This document shows positions 1 to 5,374 of a DNA stretch of 8,104 bases, piece after piece (within the stretch, counting starts at the first letter, position 1; each line of letters starts with the position of its first letter). The notes beneath the pieces are model-generated. The model made no database searches, was not told the DNA's origin, and saw nothing but the letters and a program-made list of their open reading frames with translations. The translations under genes and the position numbers were made by a program. Source of the DNA: Bacteroidales bacterium (GTDB taxonomy: Bacteria; Bacteroidota; Bacteroidia; Bacteroidales; UBA932); assembly GCA_004552115.1 (NCBI GenBank), contig SFPH01000023.1, positions 1 through 8,104 on the forward strand, in the 5' to 3' direction.

Positions 1-129
1 AGAAACGCCCTCAACCTCGTTTCGAATCCTTCGAATCTCAAAAGGAAACTCTGGGTCAAGGGCGACATTGTATCGGCCTACTTCGGCATCCCCGGCATAA
101 AGAACATCAAGGAATACCATATCGAGTGA
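1..129 (+). CDS. C-terminal end of a Bacteroidota protein, possibly DUF6359-like (5' end outside window)
   Basis: Frame 1 is open from the first base to TGA at 127-129, giving 42 residues of a protein that begins before the window. The tail reads as a small beta-rich segment: NPSNLKRKLWVKGDIVSAYF, then a GIPG turn, and ends KEYHIE. This pattern (NPxNLxxKxWVKGxxxxYFxxPGxK) resembles, from memory, the C-terminal OB-fold-like segment of secreted or lipid-anchored Bacteroidota proteins annotated as DUF6359. That match is recollection, not a search. The signal sequence and main domain are not visible, so function cannot be assigned. The gene is convergent with cysE, with a 77-nt gap. That it is a real coding end is fairly likely; the family name is tentative. 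Confidence 0.6.
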   Translation, partial: RNALNLVSNPSNLKRKLWVKGDIVSAYFGIPGIKNIKEYHIE

Positions 130-130
130 T

Positions 131-154
131 GCCAGACAGCATGCCGGACAGCAT
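131..154. repeat. 12-bp tandem direct repeat just after the stop codon
   Basis: gccagacagcat (131-142) is followed immediately by gccggacagcat (143-154), two copies with one mismatch. It starts one base after the upstream stop codon. It is probably a small slippage duplication with no assigned role. Confidence 0.5.
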
Positions 155-179
155 CAGAACCGGAAGGCATCCCGGCAGG

Positions 180-195
180 ACGGCCTGCGGGCCGT
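180..195. terminator. Stem-loop between convergent genes, weak terminator candidate
   Basis: ACGGCC (180-185), loop TGCG, GGCCGT (190-195) form a perfect 6-bp GC-rich stem. It lies 12 nt past the cysE stop codon and 50 nt past the stop of the upstream gene. No T-tract follows on either strand, so it could be a weak or Rho-assisted terminator or an mRNA 3'-end stabiliser rather than a strong intrinsic terminator. Confidence 0.35.
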
Positions 196-206
196 ACAGC
201 ATACGC

Positions 207-1052
207 TCATATCCCGGCTCCGCTGTCAAAACTCGGAATCTGGACTGAGCGGGCCTGGAGCACCTTGGTTCCGGCCGGGACATCGTGGGTCAGCCAGAGG
301 TTGCCTCCTATGATGCTGTCGTGACCGATCCGGACCCGGCCGAGAATCGATGTGTTGGAATATACAGTGACATTGTCCTCGAGAATGGGATGGCGGGGTT
401 CATTCACCGGATGTCCGGCACTGTCATAGCTGAAATTGCGCGCACCCAGGGTAACTCCCTGATAGAGCATGCAATGCCGGCCTATGATGCTGGTCGCCCC
501 GATGACCACACCGGTGCCGTGGTCGATGGCGAAGTACTCTCCGATGACCGCAGCGGGATGGATGTCGATTCCTGTCTCGCTATGGGCCATCTCCGTCAGC
601 ATTCTCGGTATGCGGGGAACGCCAAGTTCATATAGCCTGTGCGCGACCCGGTAATTCAGCATGACCTTGACCAAAGGATAGCAGAGAATCACTTCTCCGG
701 GGTCGGTCACTGCCGGATCGTTGTGAAGCACGGCCTCCACATCAGTGGCCAGGATGCGGCCGATTTCCGGAAGGGAATCGATGAAGTCCGCGGCGATGGC
801 AGCGATGGCTGACGGAACTGCTTTCCCGGGCTCCCTGGCGTTTAGTCCGGGGACCGGAGCTGCCTTTCCGGGCTCCGCGGACGGCAGAACCGTCTCCGGC
901 TCCATTATCGTAGCCATCTGGGCTTCGAGGATGCTCCGGACAGCCTGCGTACCGTCAATCCAGATCGGCACATCCGAATAGTCCGGGAAAATGACATACT
1001 TCACAAGATCCATCATTCTTGCGAGTTCGTTTCTGCTCGGTGCCCTGTACAT
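207..1052 (-). CDS. cysE: Serine O-acetyltransferase
   Basis: This cytoplasmic enzyme transfers acetyl from acetyl-CoA to L-serine, giving O-acetylserine, the first committed step of cysteine synthesis. It has 281 residues. Residues 1-150 are an alpha-helical N-terminal region, and about 160-265 form the left-handed beta-helix of hexapeptide repeats. Residues matching the family's catalytic set are visible: D163 (IDIHPAA), the D177-H178 pair (AIDHGTG) and H221 (PRHPIL), equivalent to D143, D157-H158 and H193 of E. coli CysE. Residues 51-82 form an unusual Pro/Gly/Ala linker containing two EPGKA units. The protein ends in GAGI; a C-terminal Ile is what E. coli CysE inserts into the CysK active site. 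ATG at 1052 lies 2 nt after the cysK stop, so translation is probably coupled and the two genes form one operon. Met13 and Met14 are possible later starts. The family call is very secure. Confidence 0.96.
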   Translation of the reverse strand: MYRAPSRNELARMMDLVKYVIFPDYSDVPIWIDGTQAVRSILEAQMATIMEPETVLPSAEPGKAAPVPGLNAREPGKAVPSAIAAIAADFIDSLPEIGRILATDVEAVLHNDPAVTDPGEVILCYPLVKVMLNYRVAHRLYELGVPRIPRMLTEMAHSETGIDIHPAAVIGEYFAIDHGTGVVIGATSIIGRHCMLYQGVTLGARNFSYDSAGHPVNEPRHPILEDNVTVYSNTSILGRVRIGHDSIIGGNLWLTHDVPAGTKVLQARSVQIPSFDSGAGI

Positions 1053-1054
1053 GA

Positions 1055-1969
1055 CTACTCGAACAATCCGGTTGACAGATATCTCTCCCCGGTGTCAGGC
1101 AGAAGAGCTACTACAAGTTTCCCGGCATTCTCCTCCCTGCGGGCCACCTCAAGGGCTGCGCTGAACGCTGCTCCGGAAGATATTCCCGCAAGTATGCCCT
1201 CCCGGCGGGACAGAAGTCTCATCCCCTCGAATGCGGCCTCGTCGGCTACCGTAAGCACTTCATCCACCACAGACCTGTCCAATGTGTCGGGCACGAACCC
1301 GGCTCCAATGCCCTGGATCTTATGCGGTCCGGCATGACCTTCCGTGAGGACAGGCGAACCGGCCGGCTCGACGGCGATAATCCTGACTTCGGGCTTATGT
1401 CTCTTTAGTGCCCTGCCCGTTCCGCTCACCGTTCCGCCGGTGCCTGCGCCTGCGATGAAGATATCCACCTGGCCCTCGGTGTCGTTCCAGATTTCCTCAC
1501 CGGTATATTTCTCATGTGCGACAGGATTGGCCGGATTCACGAACTGCCCCAGTATAATGGCTCCCGGAGTCGCAGCCCTGAGTTCCTCCGCCTTGCGGAT
1601 CGCTCCCTTCATGCCCTCGGTACCCGGCGTCAGAACGAGTTCGGCGCCATATGCCTTCAACAGGCTCCTGCGCTCACGGCTCATGGTCTCGGGCATAGTG
1701 AGAATGACCCTGTAACCCTTTACCCGGCCGATCCAGGCCAGTCCGACACCTGTATTTCCGCTGGTAGGCTCGATAATGGTCGCCCCCGGAGCCAGCACTC
1801 CCCGGACTTCAGCGTCCTCTATCATTGACAATGCAATCCTGTCCTTGACGCTTCCGCCGGGATTGAATGATTCCACCTTGACTGCAATTCTGGCTTTCTG
1901 TCCTTCAAGGCCGCTGATCTCCACGAGAGGAGTCCGGCCGATAAGTTCGGTAATGTTTCTGTGTATCAT
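1055..1969 (-). CDS. cysK: O-acetylserine sulfhydrylase (cysteine synthase A)
   Basis: This PLP-dependent fold-type II enzyme makes L-cysteine from O-acetylserine and sulfide in the cytoplasm. From the ATG at 1969 it has 304 residues. The Schiff-base lysine is K42 in FNPGGSVKDR, the same position as in E. coli CysK. The substrate loop PTSGNTG is at 68-74, the PLP-phosphate cradle GTGGT at 176-180, and the pyridine-nitrogen serine motif GISSGAA at about 262-268; the conserved end LPDTGERYLSTGLF is intact. The reading frame extends to a TTG at 1993, which has AAGGAA about 9 nt before it. I prefer the ATG because homologues begin close to the xITELIGRTPLV block. It is the first long gene of the cysK-cysE pair. 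A cysteine-codon leader and terminator lie 76-211 nt upstream, so transcription is probably attenuated by cysteine supply. The identification is secure; the start is slightly less so. Confidence 0.97.
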   Translation of the reverse strand: MIHRNITELIGRTPLVEISGLEGQKARIAVKVESFNPGGSVKDRIALSMIEDAEVRGVLAPGATIIEPTSGNTGVGLAWIGRVKGYRVILTMPETMSRERRSLLKAYGAELVLTPGTEGMKGAIRKAEELRAATPGAIILGQFVNPANPVAHEKYTGEEIWNDTEGQVDIFIAGAGTGGTVSGTGRALKRHKPEVRIIAVEPAGSPVLTEGHAGPHKIQGIGAGFVPDTLDRSVVDEVLTVADEAAFEGMRLLSRREGILAGISSGAAFSAALEVARREENAGKLVVALLPDTGERYLSTGLFE

Positions 1970-2045
1970 AATGTTAAAGATTAATGGTTTCAATTGTCAA
2001 GTTCCTTGCAGATATCCGCTCCGGCTCTTCCGCACTTCCGGGCAC

Positions 2046-2078
2046 AAAAAAAGACCCGCCAGTACAGACTGGCAGGCC
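2046..2078 (-). terminator. Intrinsic terminator in the cysK leader (attenuator)
   Basis: On the minus strand, GGCCTGCCAGT (2078-2068), loop CTGT, and ACTGGCGGGTC (2063-2053) form an 11-bp stem with two G-U wobbles, followed directly by seven Ts (2052-2046). This is a textbook intrinsic terminator. It is oriented to stop transcription heading into cysK, yet no long minus-strand gene lies upstream; the only upstream minus-strand ORF is the 24-residue leader peptide. It is therefore best read as an attenuator 77 nt before the cysK ATG rather than the end of another operon. Confidence 0.85.
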
Positions 2079-2145
2079 GAACTATTGCAAAGACAGATTC
2101 CTCAACTATGCATCAGTTCTTTCACGCCAGTCTCCCGGTGCGAAA
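2046..2145 (-). promoter_or_regulatory. Predicted cysteine attenuator: alternative 1:2, 2:3 and 3:4 RNA pairings
   Basis: Segment 1 is TTTCGCACC (2145-2137) and segment 2 covers AGACTGGC plus GTGAAA (2133-2120). Segment 3 is the terminator 5' arm (2078-2066) and segment 4 its 3' arm (2063-2053). Segments 1 and 2 can form a 9-position stem (2145-2137 with 2128-2120) with one G-U and one A-C mismatch. AGACTGGC (2133-2126) is perfectly complementary over 8 bp to GCCAGTCT (2073-2066) in segment 3, which would block the 3:4 terminator. The five Cys codons (2159-2145) sit immediately before and overlapping segment 1. Inference: a ribosome stalled on Cys codons covers segment 1, frees segment 2 and lets 2:3 form; a ribosome reaching the stop at 2108-2106 covers part of segment 2 and lets 3:4 terminate. 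Pairings were found by eye and no folding energies were computed. Confidence 0.78.
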
Positions 2146-2180
2146 CAACAACAGCAACAGTTATCGGAATAAAGTCTCAT
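2106..2180 (-). CDS. Cysteine-rich leader peptide of the cysK-cysE operon (24 residues)
   Basis: On the minus strand, ATG at 2180-2178 opens a 25-codon frame ending in TAG at 2108-2106. The peptide starts MRLYSDN, continues with five consecutive cysteines at residues 8-12 (TGT TGC TGT TGT TGT, 2159-2145), then FAPGDWRERTDA. It begins about 12 nt after the predicted transcription start and has a purine-rich ribosome-binding site. Known leader peptides of attenuated operons (trp, his, leu) carry runs of the amino acid the operon makes. Here the run is cysteine and the operon makes cysteine. The peptide itself probably has no function beyond letting the ribosome sense Cys-tRNA. It has no recognisable domain. 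It is too short for usual gene callers. The frame is certain; that it is translated is inferred. Confidence 0.85.
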   Translation of the reverse strand: MRLYSDNCCCCCFAPGDWRERTDA

Positions 2181-2191
2181 TTCCTTCCTTT
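2181..2191 (-). promoter_or_regulatory. Ribosome-binding site of the Cys leader peptide
   Basis: AAAGGAAGGAA directly precedes the leader ATG on the minus strand, with the AAGGA core 5 nt from the start codon. Such a purine-rich site supports active translation of the short frame, notable because many Bacteroidota genes lack a clear Shine-Dalgarno sequence. Confidence 0.6.
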
Positions 2192-2198
2192 GTTTCCG

Positions 2199-2230
2199 CA
2201 AATATTGAAATTAGTTTTCAAAATTCCAAA
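2199..2230 (-). promoter_or_regulatory. Promoter of the leader-cysK-cysE operon
   Basis: On the minus strand TTTG (2230-2227) is followed after 20 nt by AATATTTG (2206-2199), which matches the Bacteroidota primary-sigma pattern TTTG-N19-21-TAnnTTTG at 11 of 12 defined or free positions (first T of the -7 box is A). Transcription would begin near 2192, giving a very short leader before the Cys peptide, as an attenuator requires. Confidence 0.6.
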
Positions 2231-2286
2231 TGGCTTGAAAAAAATTCAGCTATCCCTCATTGCGCACAGGAAAGGAAGAAGAAACA

Positions 2287-2318
2287 GTTGCGGAAATGGT
2301 GAAAAAACACTACTATTG
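2287..2318 (+). promoter_or_regulatory. Candidate promoter of the S1/P1-type nuclease gene
   Basis: GTTG (2287-2290), a 20-nt spacer and TACTATTG (2311-2318) resemble the Bacteroidota -33 TTTG and -7 TAnnTTTG boxes with one mismatch each. Transcription would start near 2325, about 17 nt before the ATG at 2342. The spacing equals that of the facing cysKE promoter. Confidence 0.5.
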
Positions 2319-2341
2319 CGGAAATTCAAAAATACATCGTC

Positions 2342-3151
2342 ATGAAACTTACACTTAAACTATTGGCCACTGCAGCCGCAGCATTGCTCGTCACAGGCAC
2401 CACGGCACATGGATGGACAAAAAGGGAACATGCGGCAATAGCCCTCATCGCTGAACAGAACCTCAGCCCCAAGACTCTCAAGGCAGTTACCCGGATACTG
2501 GAAGGCCGGAGCATTTCCTCTTACGCATCCTGGCTGGACTACTATCGGGCAGATATGCAGATGAAGGTCACCAAACCCTACAAAGGCAAGATGACCCGCA
2601 GCATTCCGCATGCTTTCCAGGTGGATGCGGAGATGAAAGCATTCTCCAACCCGGAAATGAGCTGCATCAATGTCATCGAGGAGAGCATTGCCAAGCTCGG
2701 CAATCCTGAGGCCCTGGACGACTCTACAAGGCTCCAGTGCCTTCTGAACGTGATTCACCTCGTAGGCGACATGCATTGTCCTGTCCATATTTCCTATGCG
2801 GACAAGAGGGACAGGGGCATAGGAGGCTTCAAGATCGGGTACCGCGGTGAGAAATACGGCTTCCACAAGGTCTGGGACGGCATGATCGTGAGCGAAACCT
2901 TCACCGGCGGTGTGGACGAACTTGCCCGCTGGGCAATGACCTCGGACCGCAAGGCTGTGAAATCGATGCTTAAAGGATCCCTCTACGACTGGGGAACCGA
3001 GGTGGCGAAAGCATCCGCCCACATTTTCGACATTGAATCCGGAGCGTCAGTAAGGGATACATATATGTATGACAATTCCGCATTTGTACTCTCGCTGCTC
3101 GAGCGCGCAGGCTACAGACTTGCCTATGTACTGAATTCGATTTTCGGATAG
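2342..3151 (+). CDS. Secreted zinc-dependent S1/P1 family nuclease
   Basis: The protein has 269 residues. Members of this family cleave single-stranded nucleic acids, and some also remove 3'-phosphates, using three zinc ions. Residues 1-24 are a signal peptide (KLTLK, hydrophobic AAAALLV, then TAHG), leaving W25 as the likely mature N-terminus. All nine zinc-ligand positions known from P1 nuclease can be placed: W25, H30, D66, H90, H139, D143, H149, H175 and D179. They include the motifs HLVGDMHCPVH (139-149) and HKVWD (175-179). In P1 the N-terminal Trp amino group itself binds zinc, so correct signal cleavage matters and fits here. The length is typical of bacterial members. It probably acts in the periplasm or outside the cell in nucleic-acid or phosphate scavenging. 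It has its own promoter candidate, and neighbours do not suggest a shared pathway. It could be labelled phospholipase C-like because the folds are related. Confidence 0.9.
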   Translation: MKLTLKLLATAAAALLVTGTTAHGWTKREHAAIALIAEQNLSPKTLKAVTRILEGRSISSYASWLDYYRADMQMKVTKPYKGKMTRSIPHAFQVDAEMKAFSNPEMSCINVIEESIAKLGNPEALDDSTRLQCLLNVIHLVGDMHCPVHISYADKRDRGIGGFKIGYRGEKYGFHKVWDGMIVSETFTGGVDELARWAMTSDRKAVKSMLKGSLYDWGTEVAKASAHIFDIESGASVRDTYMYDNSAFVLSLLERAGYRLAYVLNSIFG

Positions 3152-3161
3152 CCTGCCGACA

Positions 3162-3193
3162 TTTTCATAAACCATAATAAATACCTATATTAG
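3162..3193 (+). promoter_or_regulatory. Candidate promoter of the GH42 gene
   Basis: TTTT (3162-3165), a 20-nt spacer and TATATTAG (3186-3193) match the Bacteroidota -33/-7 pattern with one mismatch in each box. The predicted start is near 3200, about 13 nt before the ATG at 3213. It suggests the galactosidase is transcribed independently of the nuclease gene 61 nt upstream. Confidence 0.5.
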
Positions 3194-3212
3194 CAGAATA
3201 AAAGAAAACAAT

Positions 3213-5318
3213 ATGAAACACGGAACTATTCTGCTGATATCGGTATTTTTCATTTGCATGCTTTCCGGCCCTGTTTCCAATGCACAGAACAGGGTGGACA
3301 GGTCTTTTCCGAAAGAGAATCTCTTCAGTCTCGGCTCATATTATTATCCGGAGCAATGGGACGAATCCCAGTGGGACAGGGATCTGGGCAACATGGCCGC
3401 AATGGGCATAAAATTCACCCATTTCGCCGAGTTCGCCTGGGGAATGATGGAGCCGGAAGAGGGAAAATTCGACTTCGCCTGGCTCGACAAGGCGGTTTCG
3501 CTGGCGGAGAAGCATGGCCTCAAAGTCATTCTCTGCACCCCGACGCCGACCCCTCCGGTCTGGCTGGCGAAGAAATACCCGGACATTCTCATTGTGCGTG
3601 ACAACGGAGTGCAGATCCAGCACAGCCGCCGCCAGCACGCATCCTGGAGCAGCGAACGCTACAGGGAATACGTGGAGCGCATTGTCACGAAACTGGCAGA
3701 AAGATACGGCAACAATCCCAGTGTCATCGGATGGCAGATTGACAATGAGCCCGGCCATTACGGAGTGATGGACTACAGCGAAAATGCCCAGGCTGCCTTC
3801 AGAAGATGGCTCAAAGAGAAGTACGGCAGCATCGAGGCCCTCAACAAGACCTGGGGCTGTGCTTTCTGGAGCGAGACCTATCAGGACTTCGGGCAGGTCA
3901 GGCTTCCGAATGCACAGGAGGTCCCGGAGAAGCCTAACCCTCACGCCGTCCTGGACATGAAATGCTTCATGGCGGACGAACTTGCCGGCTTCGTCAATTT
4001 CCAGGCCGACATTCTCCGCTCACATATATCTGACAACCAATGGATTACCACTAATCTCATCCCTGTATTCACCCCTGTGGACCCGGTGAAGATGGACCAT
4101 ACCGATTTCCTGACCTACACCCGTTATCTGGTTACAGGCCACAGGGACGGAATCGGGGAGCAGGGATTCCGCATCGGAGACCCTGAATATCTCGGATTCA
4201 GCAACGACCAGTTCCGCAATTTCACCGGAAACCGCTTCGGAGTTATGGAACTCCAGCCTGGCCAGGTCAACTGGGGCACATTCAACCCTCAGCCTATGCC
4301 GGGCGCAGTCCGCATGTGGGTTTACCACGTATTCGCAGGGGGCGGGAAATTCGTATGCAACTACCGTTTCCGCCAGCCTCTGAGGGGCAGCGAGCAGTAC
4401 CATTATGGAATGATGCTCACCGACGGTGTCACCCTTTCCCCGGGCGGAGAGGAGTACGTTCAGATCAACAAAGAACTGGAACTTCTCCGCAAGGCATACG
4501 ACCCGAAGGCCAGGGAGCCTGAATGCCGTTCGGCAAGGCGTACTGCCATTCTCTACGAAATGCCAGTCCACTGGGAGGTTGAGAACCAGAAGCAGACTCC
4601 TCAGTGGAAGACTCTCGACCACGCCCAGAAATACCACAGGCTCCTGAAGAAGATGGCCTGCCCGGTGGATGTCATTTCCGAGAAGGCCGATTTCAACAGG
4701 TATCCGTTCCTGATTGCCCCGGCATACCAGCTTCTGGACAGCGCCCTTGTCGACAGATGGACGAAATACGTAAAGAAGGGCGGCCACCTTGTCCTGACCT
4801 GCAGAACCGGACAGAAGGACCGGAACGGTGCTCTCTGGCAGGAGCTTCTCTCCGCCCCGATATACGGACTGGCCGGGCTCACGAGCCTGTTCTACGACCA
4901 TCTGCCGCAGAATTATCACGGCAAAATCGAGATGGACGGCAAGACCTGCAGATGGAACAACTGGGCCGATGTCCTGACACCTGCTCCGTCAACCGAGGTC
5001 TGGGCCTGCTATGCTGACCAGTTCTACAAGGGAAGCGCCGCCGTCACCCATCGCAGGCTGGGCAAGGGCACAGTGACCTTCATCGGAGCCGACACCGACG
5101 ACGCTGTTCTTGAGGAAGATGTGCTCCGCAGGCTCTATGCCAATGCCGGAGTGGAGGTGGAGAACCTCCCGGAGGGCGTGATAAAGGAATGGAGGGACGG
5201 CTTCAACATTGTCCTCAACTACCGCTCCGATGCAGTAAGCATTGACATCCCGGCCGATGCCGAAATCATTCTCGGAGGAAGGGAACTTGAGCCGGCGGGG
5301 GTAGTCATCTGGAAGTAG
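3213..5318 (+). CDS. Exported GH42 family beta-galactosidase
   Basis: The protein has 701 residues, the usual GH42 length. Residues 1-24 look like a signal peptide (KHG, hydrophobic core, then VSNA before QNR), so it is probably periplasmic or extracellular. The catalytic TIM barrel spans about 36-430, starting GSYYYPEQWD. The general acid/base is E179 in WQIDNEPG and the nucleophile E346 in VMELQPG; these two signatures define the family. Residues about 440-650 fit the middle (trimerisation) domain, and about 655-701 a small beta C-terminal domain. C108 aligns with one Cys of the zinc cluster in some GH42 enzymes, but no Cys lies at 140-160, so that zinc site is absent. The likely substrate is a beta-linked galactoside such as a plant galactan or galacto-oligosaccharide, which sequence alone does not settle. 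No SusC/SusD pair is in view. It is convergent with the AraC-type regulator gene. Confidence 0.93.
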   Translation: MKHGTILLISVFFICMLSGPVSNAQNRVDRSFPKENLFSLGSYYYPEQWDESQWDRDLGNMAAMGIKFTHFAEFAWGMMEPEEGKFDFAWLDKAVSLAEKHGLKVILCTPTPTPPVWLAKKYPDILIVRDNGVQIQHSRRQHASWSSERYREYVERIVTKLAERYGNNPSVIGWQIDNEPGHYGVMDYSENAQAAFRRWLKEKYGSIEALNKTWGCAFWSETYQDFGQVRLPNAQEVPEKPNPHAVLDMKCFMADELAGFVNFQADILRSHISDNQWITTNLIPVFTPVDPVKMDHTDFLTYTRYLVTGHRDGIGEQGFRIGDPEYLGFSNDQFRNFTGNRFGVMELQPGQVNWGTFNPQPMPGAVRMWVYHVFAGGGKFVCNYRFRQPLRGSEQYHYGMMLTDGVTLSPGGEEYVQINKELELLRKAYDPKAREPECRSARRTAILYEMPVHWEVENQKQTPQWKTLDHAQKYHRLLKKMACPVDVISEKADFNRYPFLIAPAYQLLDSALVDRWTKYVKKGGHLVLTCRTGQKDRNGALWQELLSAPIYGLAGLTSLFYDHLPQNYHGKIEMDGKTCRWNNWADVLTPAPSTEVWACYADQFYKGSAAVTHRRLGKGTVTFIGADTDDAVLEEDVLRRLYANAGVEVENLPEGVIKEWRDGFNIVLNYRSDAVSIDIPADAEIILGGRELEPAGVVIWK

Positions 5319-5320
5319 AG

Positions 5321-5374
5321 GCTGAACAGAACTGATTGCCGCATCTCCATTTGAAGGTGTGGCAATTATTCAGC
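5321..5374. terminator. Long imperfect inverted repeat between convergent genes, candidate bidirectional terminator
   Basis: ATTGCC (5335-5340) pairs with GGCAAT (5361-5366). The inner arms 5341-5348 and 5353-5360 extend the stem with two G-U wobbles and one mismatch around the loop ATTT. An outer pair GCTGAA (5321-5326) and TTCAGC (5369-5374) adds six more pairs across an internal loop. It starts 3 nt after the GH42 stop and overlaps the last codons of the regulator gene, so it could end both transcripts. There is no clear T-run on either strand, so intrinsic termination is uncertain. Confidence 0.5.

Larger units (their letters stand above)
2193..2324. repeat. Three copies of TTGCGGAAA in the divergent promoter region
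   Basis: TTGCGGAAA occurs at 2288-2296 and 2316-2324 on the plus strand and at 2201-2193 on the minus strand. Each copy overlaps a predicted promoter element: the plus-strand -33 box, the plus-strand -7 box and the minus-strand -7 box. They could be operator half-sites shared by the two promoters or chance. One further copy lies inside cydA (7237-7245, reverse orientation), which weakens the case for a specific site. Confidence 0.35.
1970..2341. other. Divergent intergenic region between cysK and the nuclease gene
   Basis: This 372-nt region separates cysK (minus) from the nuclease gene (plus). From the cysK side it holds 76 nt of untranslated RNA before the cysK ATG, then the intrinsic terminator (2046-2078), the Cys leader ORF (2106-2180), its ribosome-binding site and promoter (2181-2230), and the plus-strand promoter of the nuclease gene (2287-2318). 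The stretch 2231-2286 is A/T-rich with no feature I can name. Plus-strand open frames crossing this region have no recognisable protein features. Confidence 0.7.

Noticed and set aside
1970..1993. TTG start extending cysK by eight residues
   Set aside because: There is an AAGGAA at a plausible distance, but the added residues MKPLIFNI are not typical of cysteine synthases, and the ATG at 1969 puts the PLP lysine at the usual position 42.
2142..2160. aacaacaacagcaacag read as a trinucleotide microsatellite
   Set aside because: It is explained by five Cys codons plus flanking Phe/Asn codons on the minus strand, and sits exactly in frame in the leader ORF.
1970..2192. SAM or T-box riboswitch controlling cysK
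   Set aside because: No T-box sequence or SAM-riboswitch-like multi-helix core was recognised. The Cys codon run with alternative hairpins explains the leader better.
1776..2345. Plus-strand open frames running out of cysK antisense into the intergenic region
   Set aside because: They overlap cysK antisense and the leader region, show no protein-like features, and the Gln/Asn-rich stretches are just the reverse strand of the Cys codon run.
2360..3022. Minus-strand open frame of 220 codons antisense to the nuclease gene
   Set aside because: The plus-strand frame has a signal peptide and all nine zinc ligands. The antisense frame shows no known motif and is a composition shadow.
4020..4919. 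Minus-strand open frame of 299 codons inside the GH42 gene
   Set aside because: It lies wholly within the GH42 coding sequence, has no recognisable domain and no promoter or ribosome-binding site of note.
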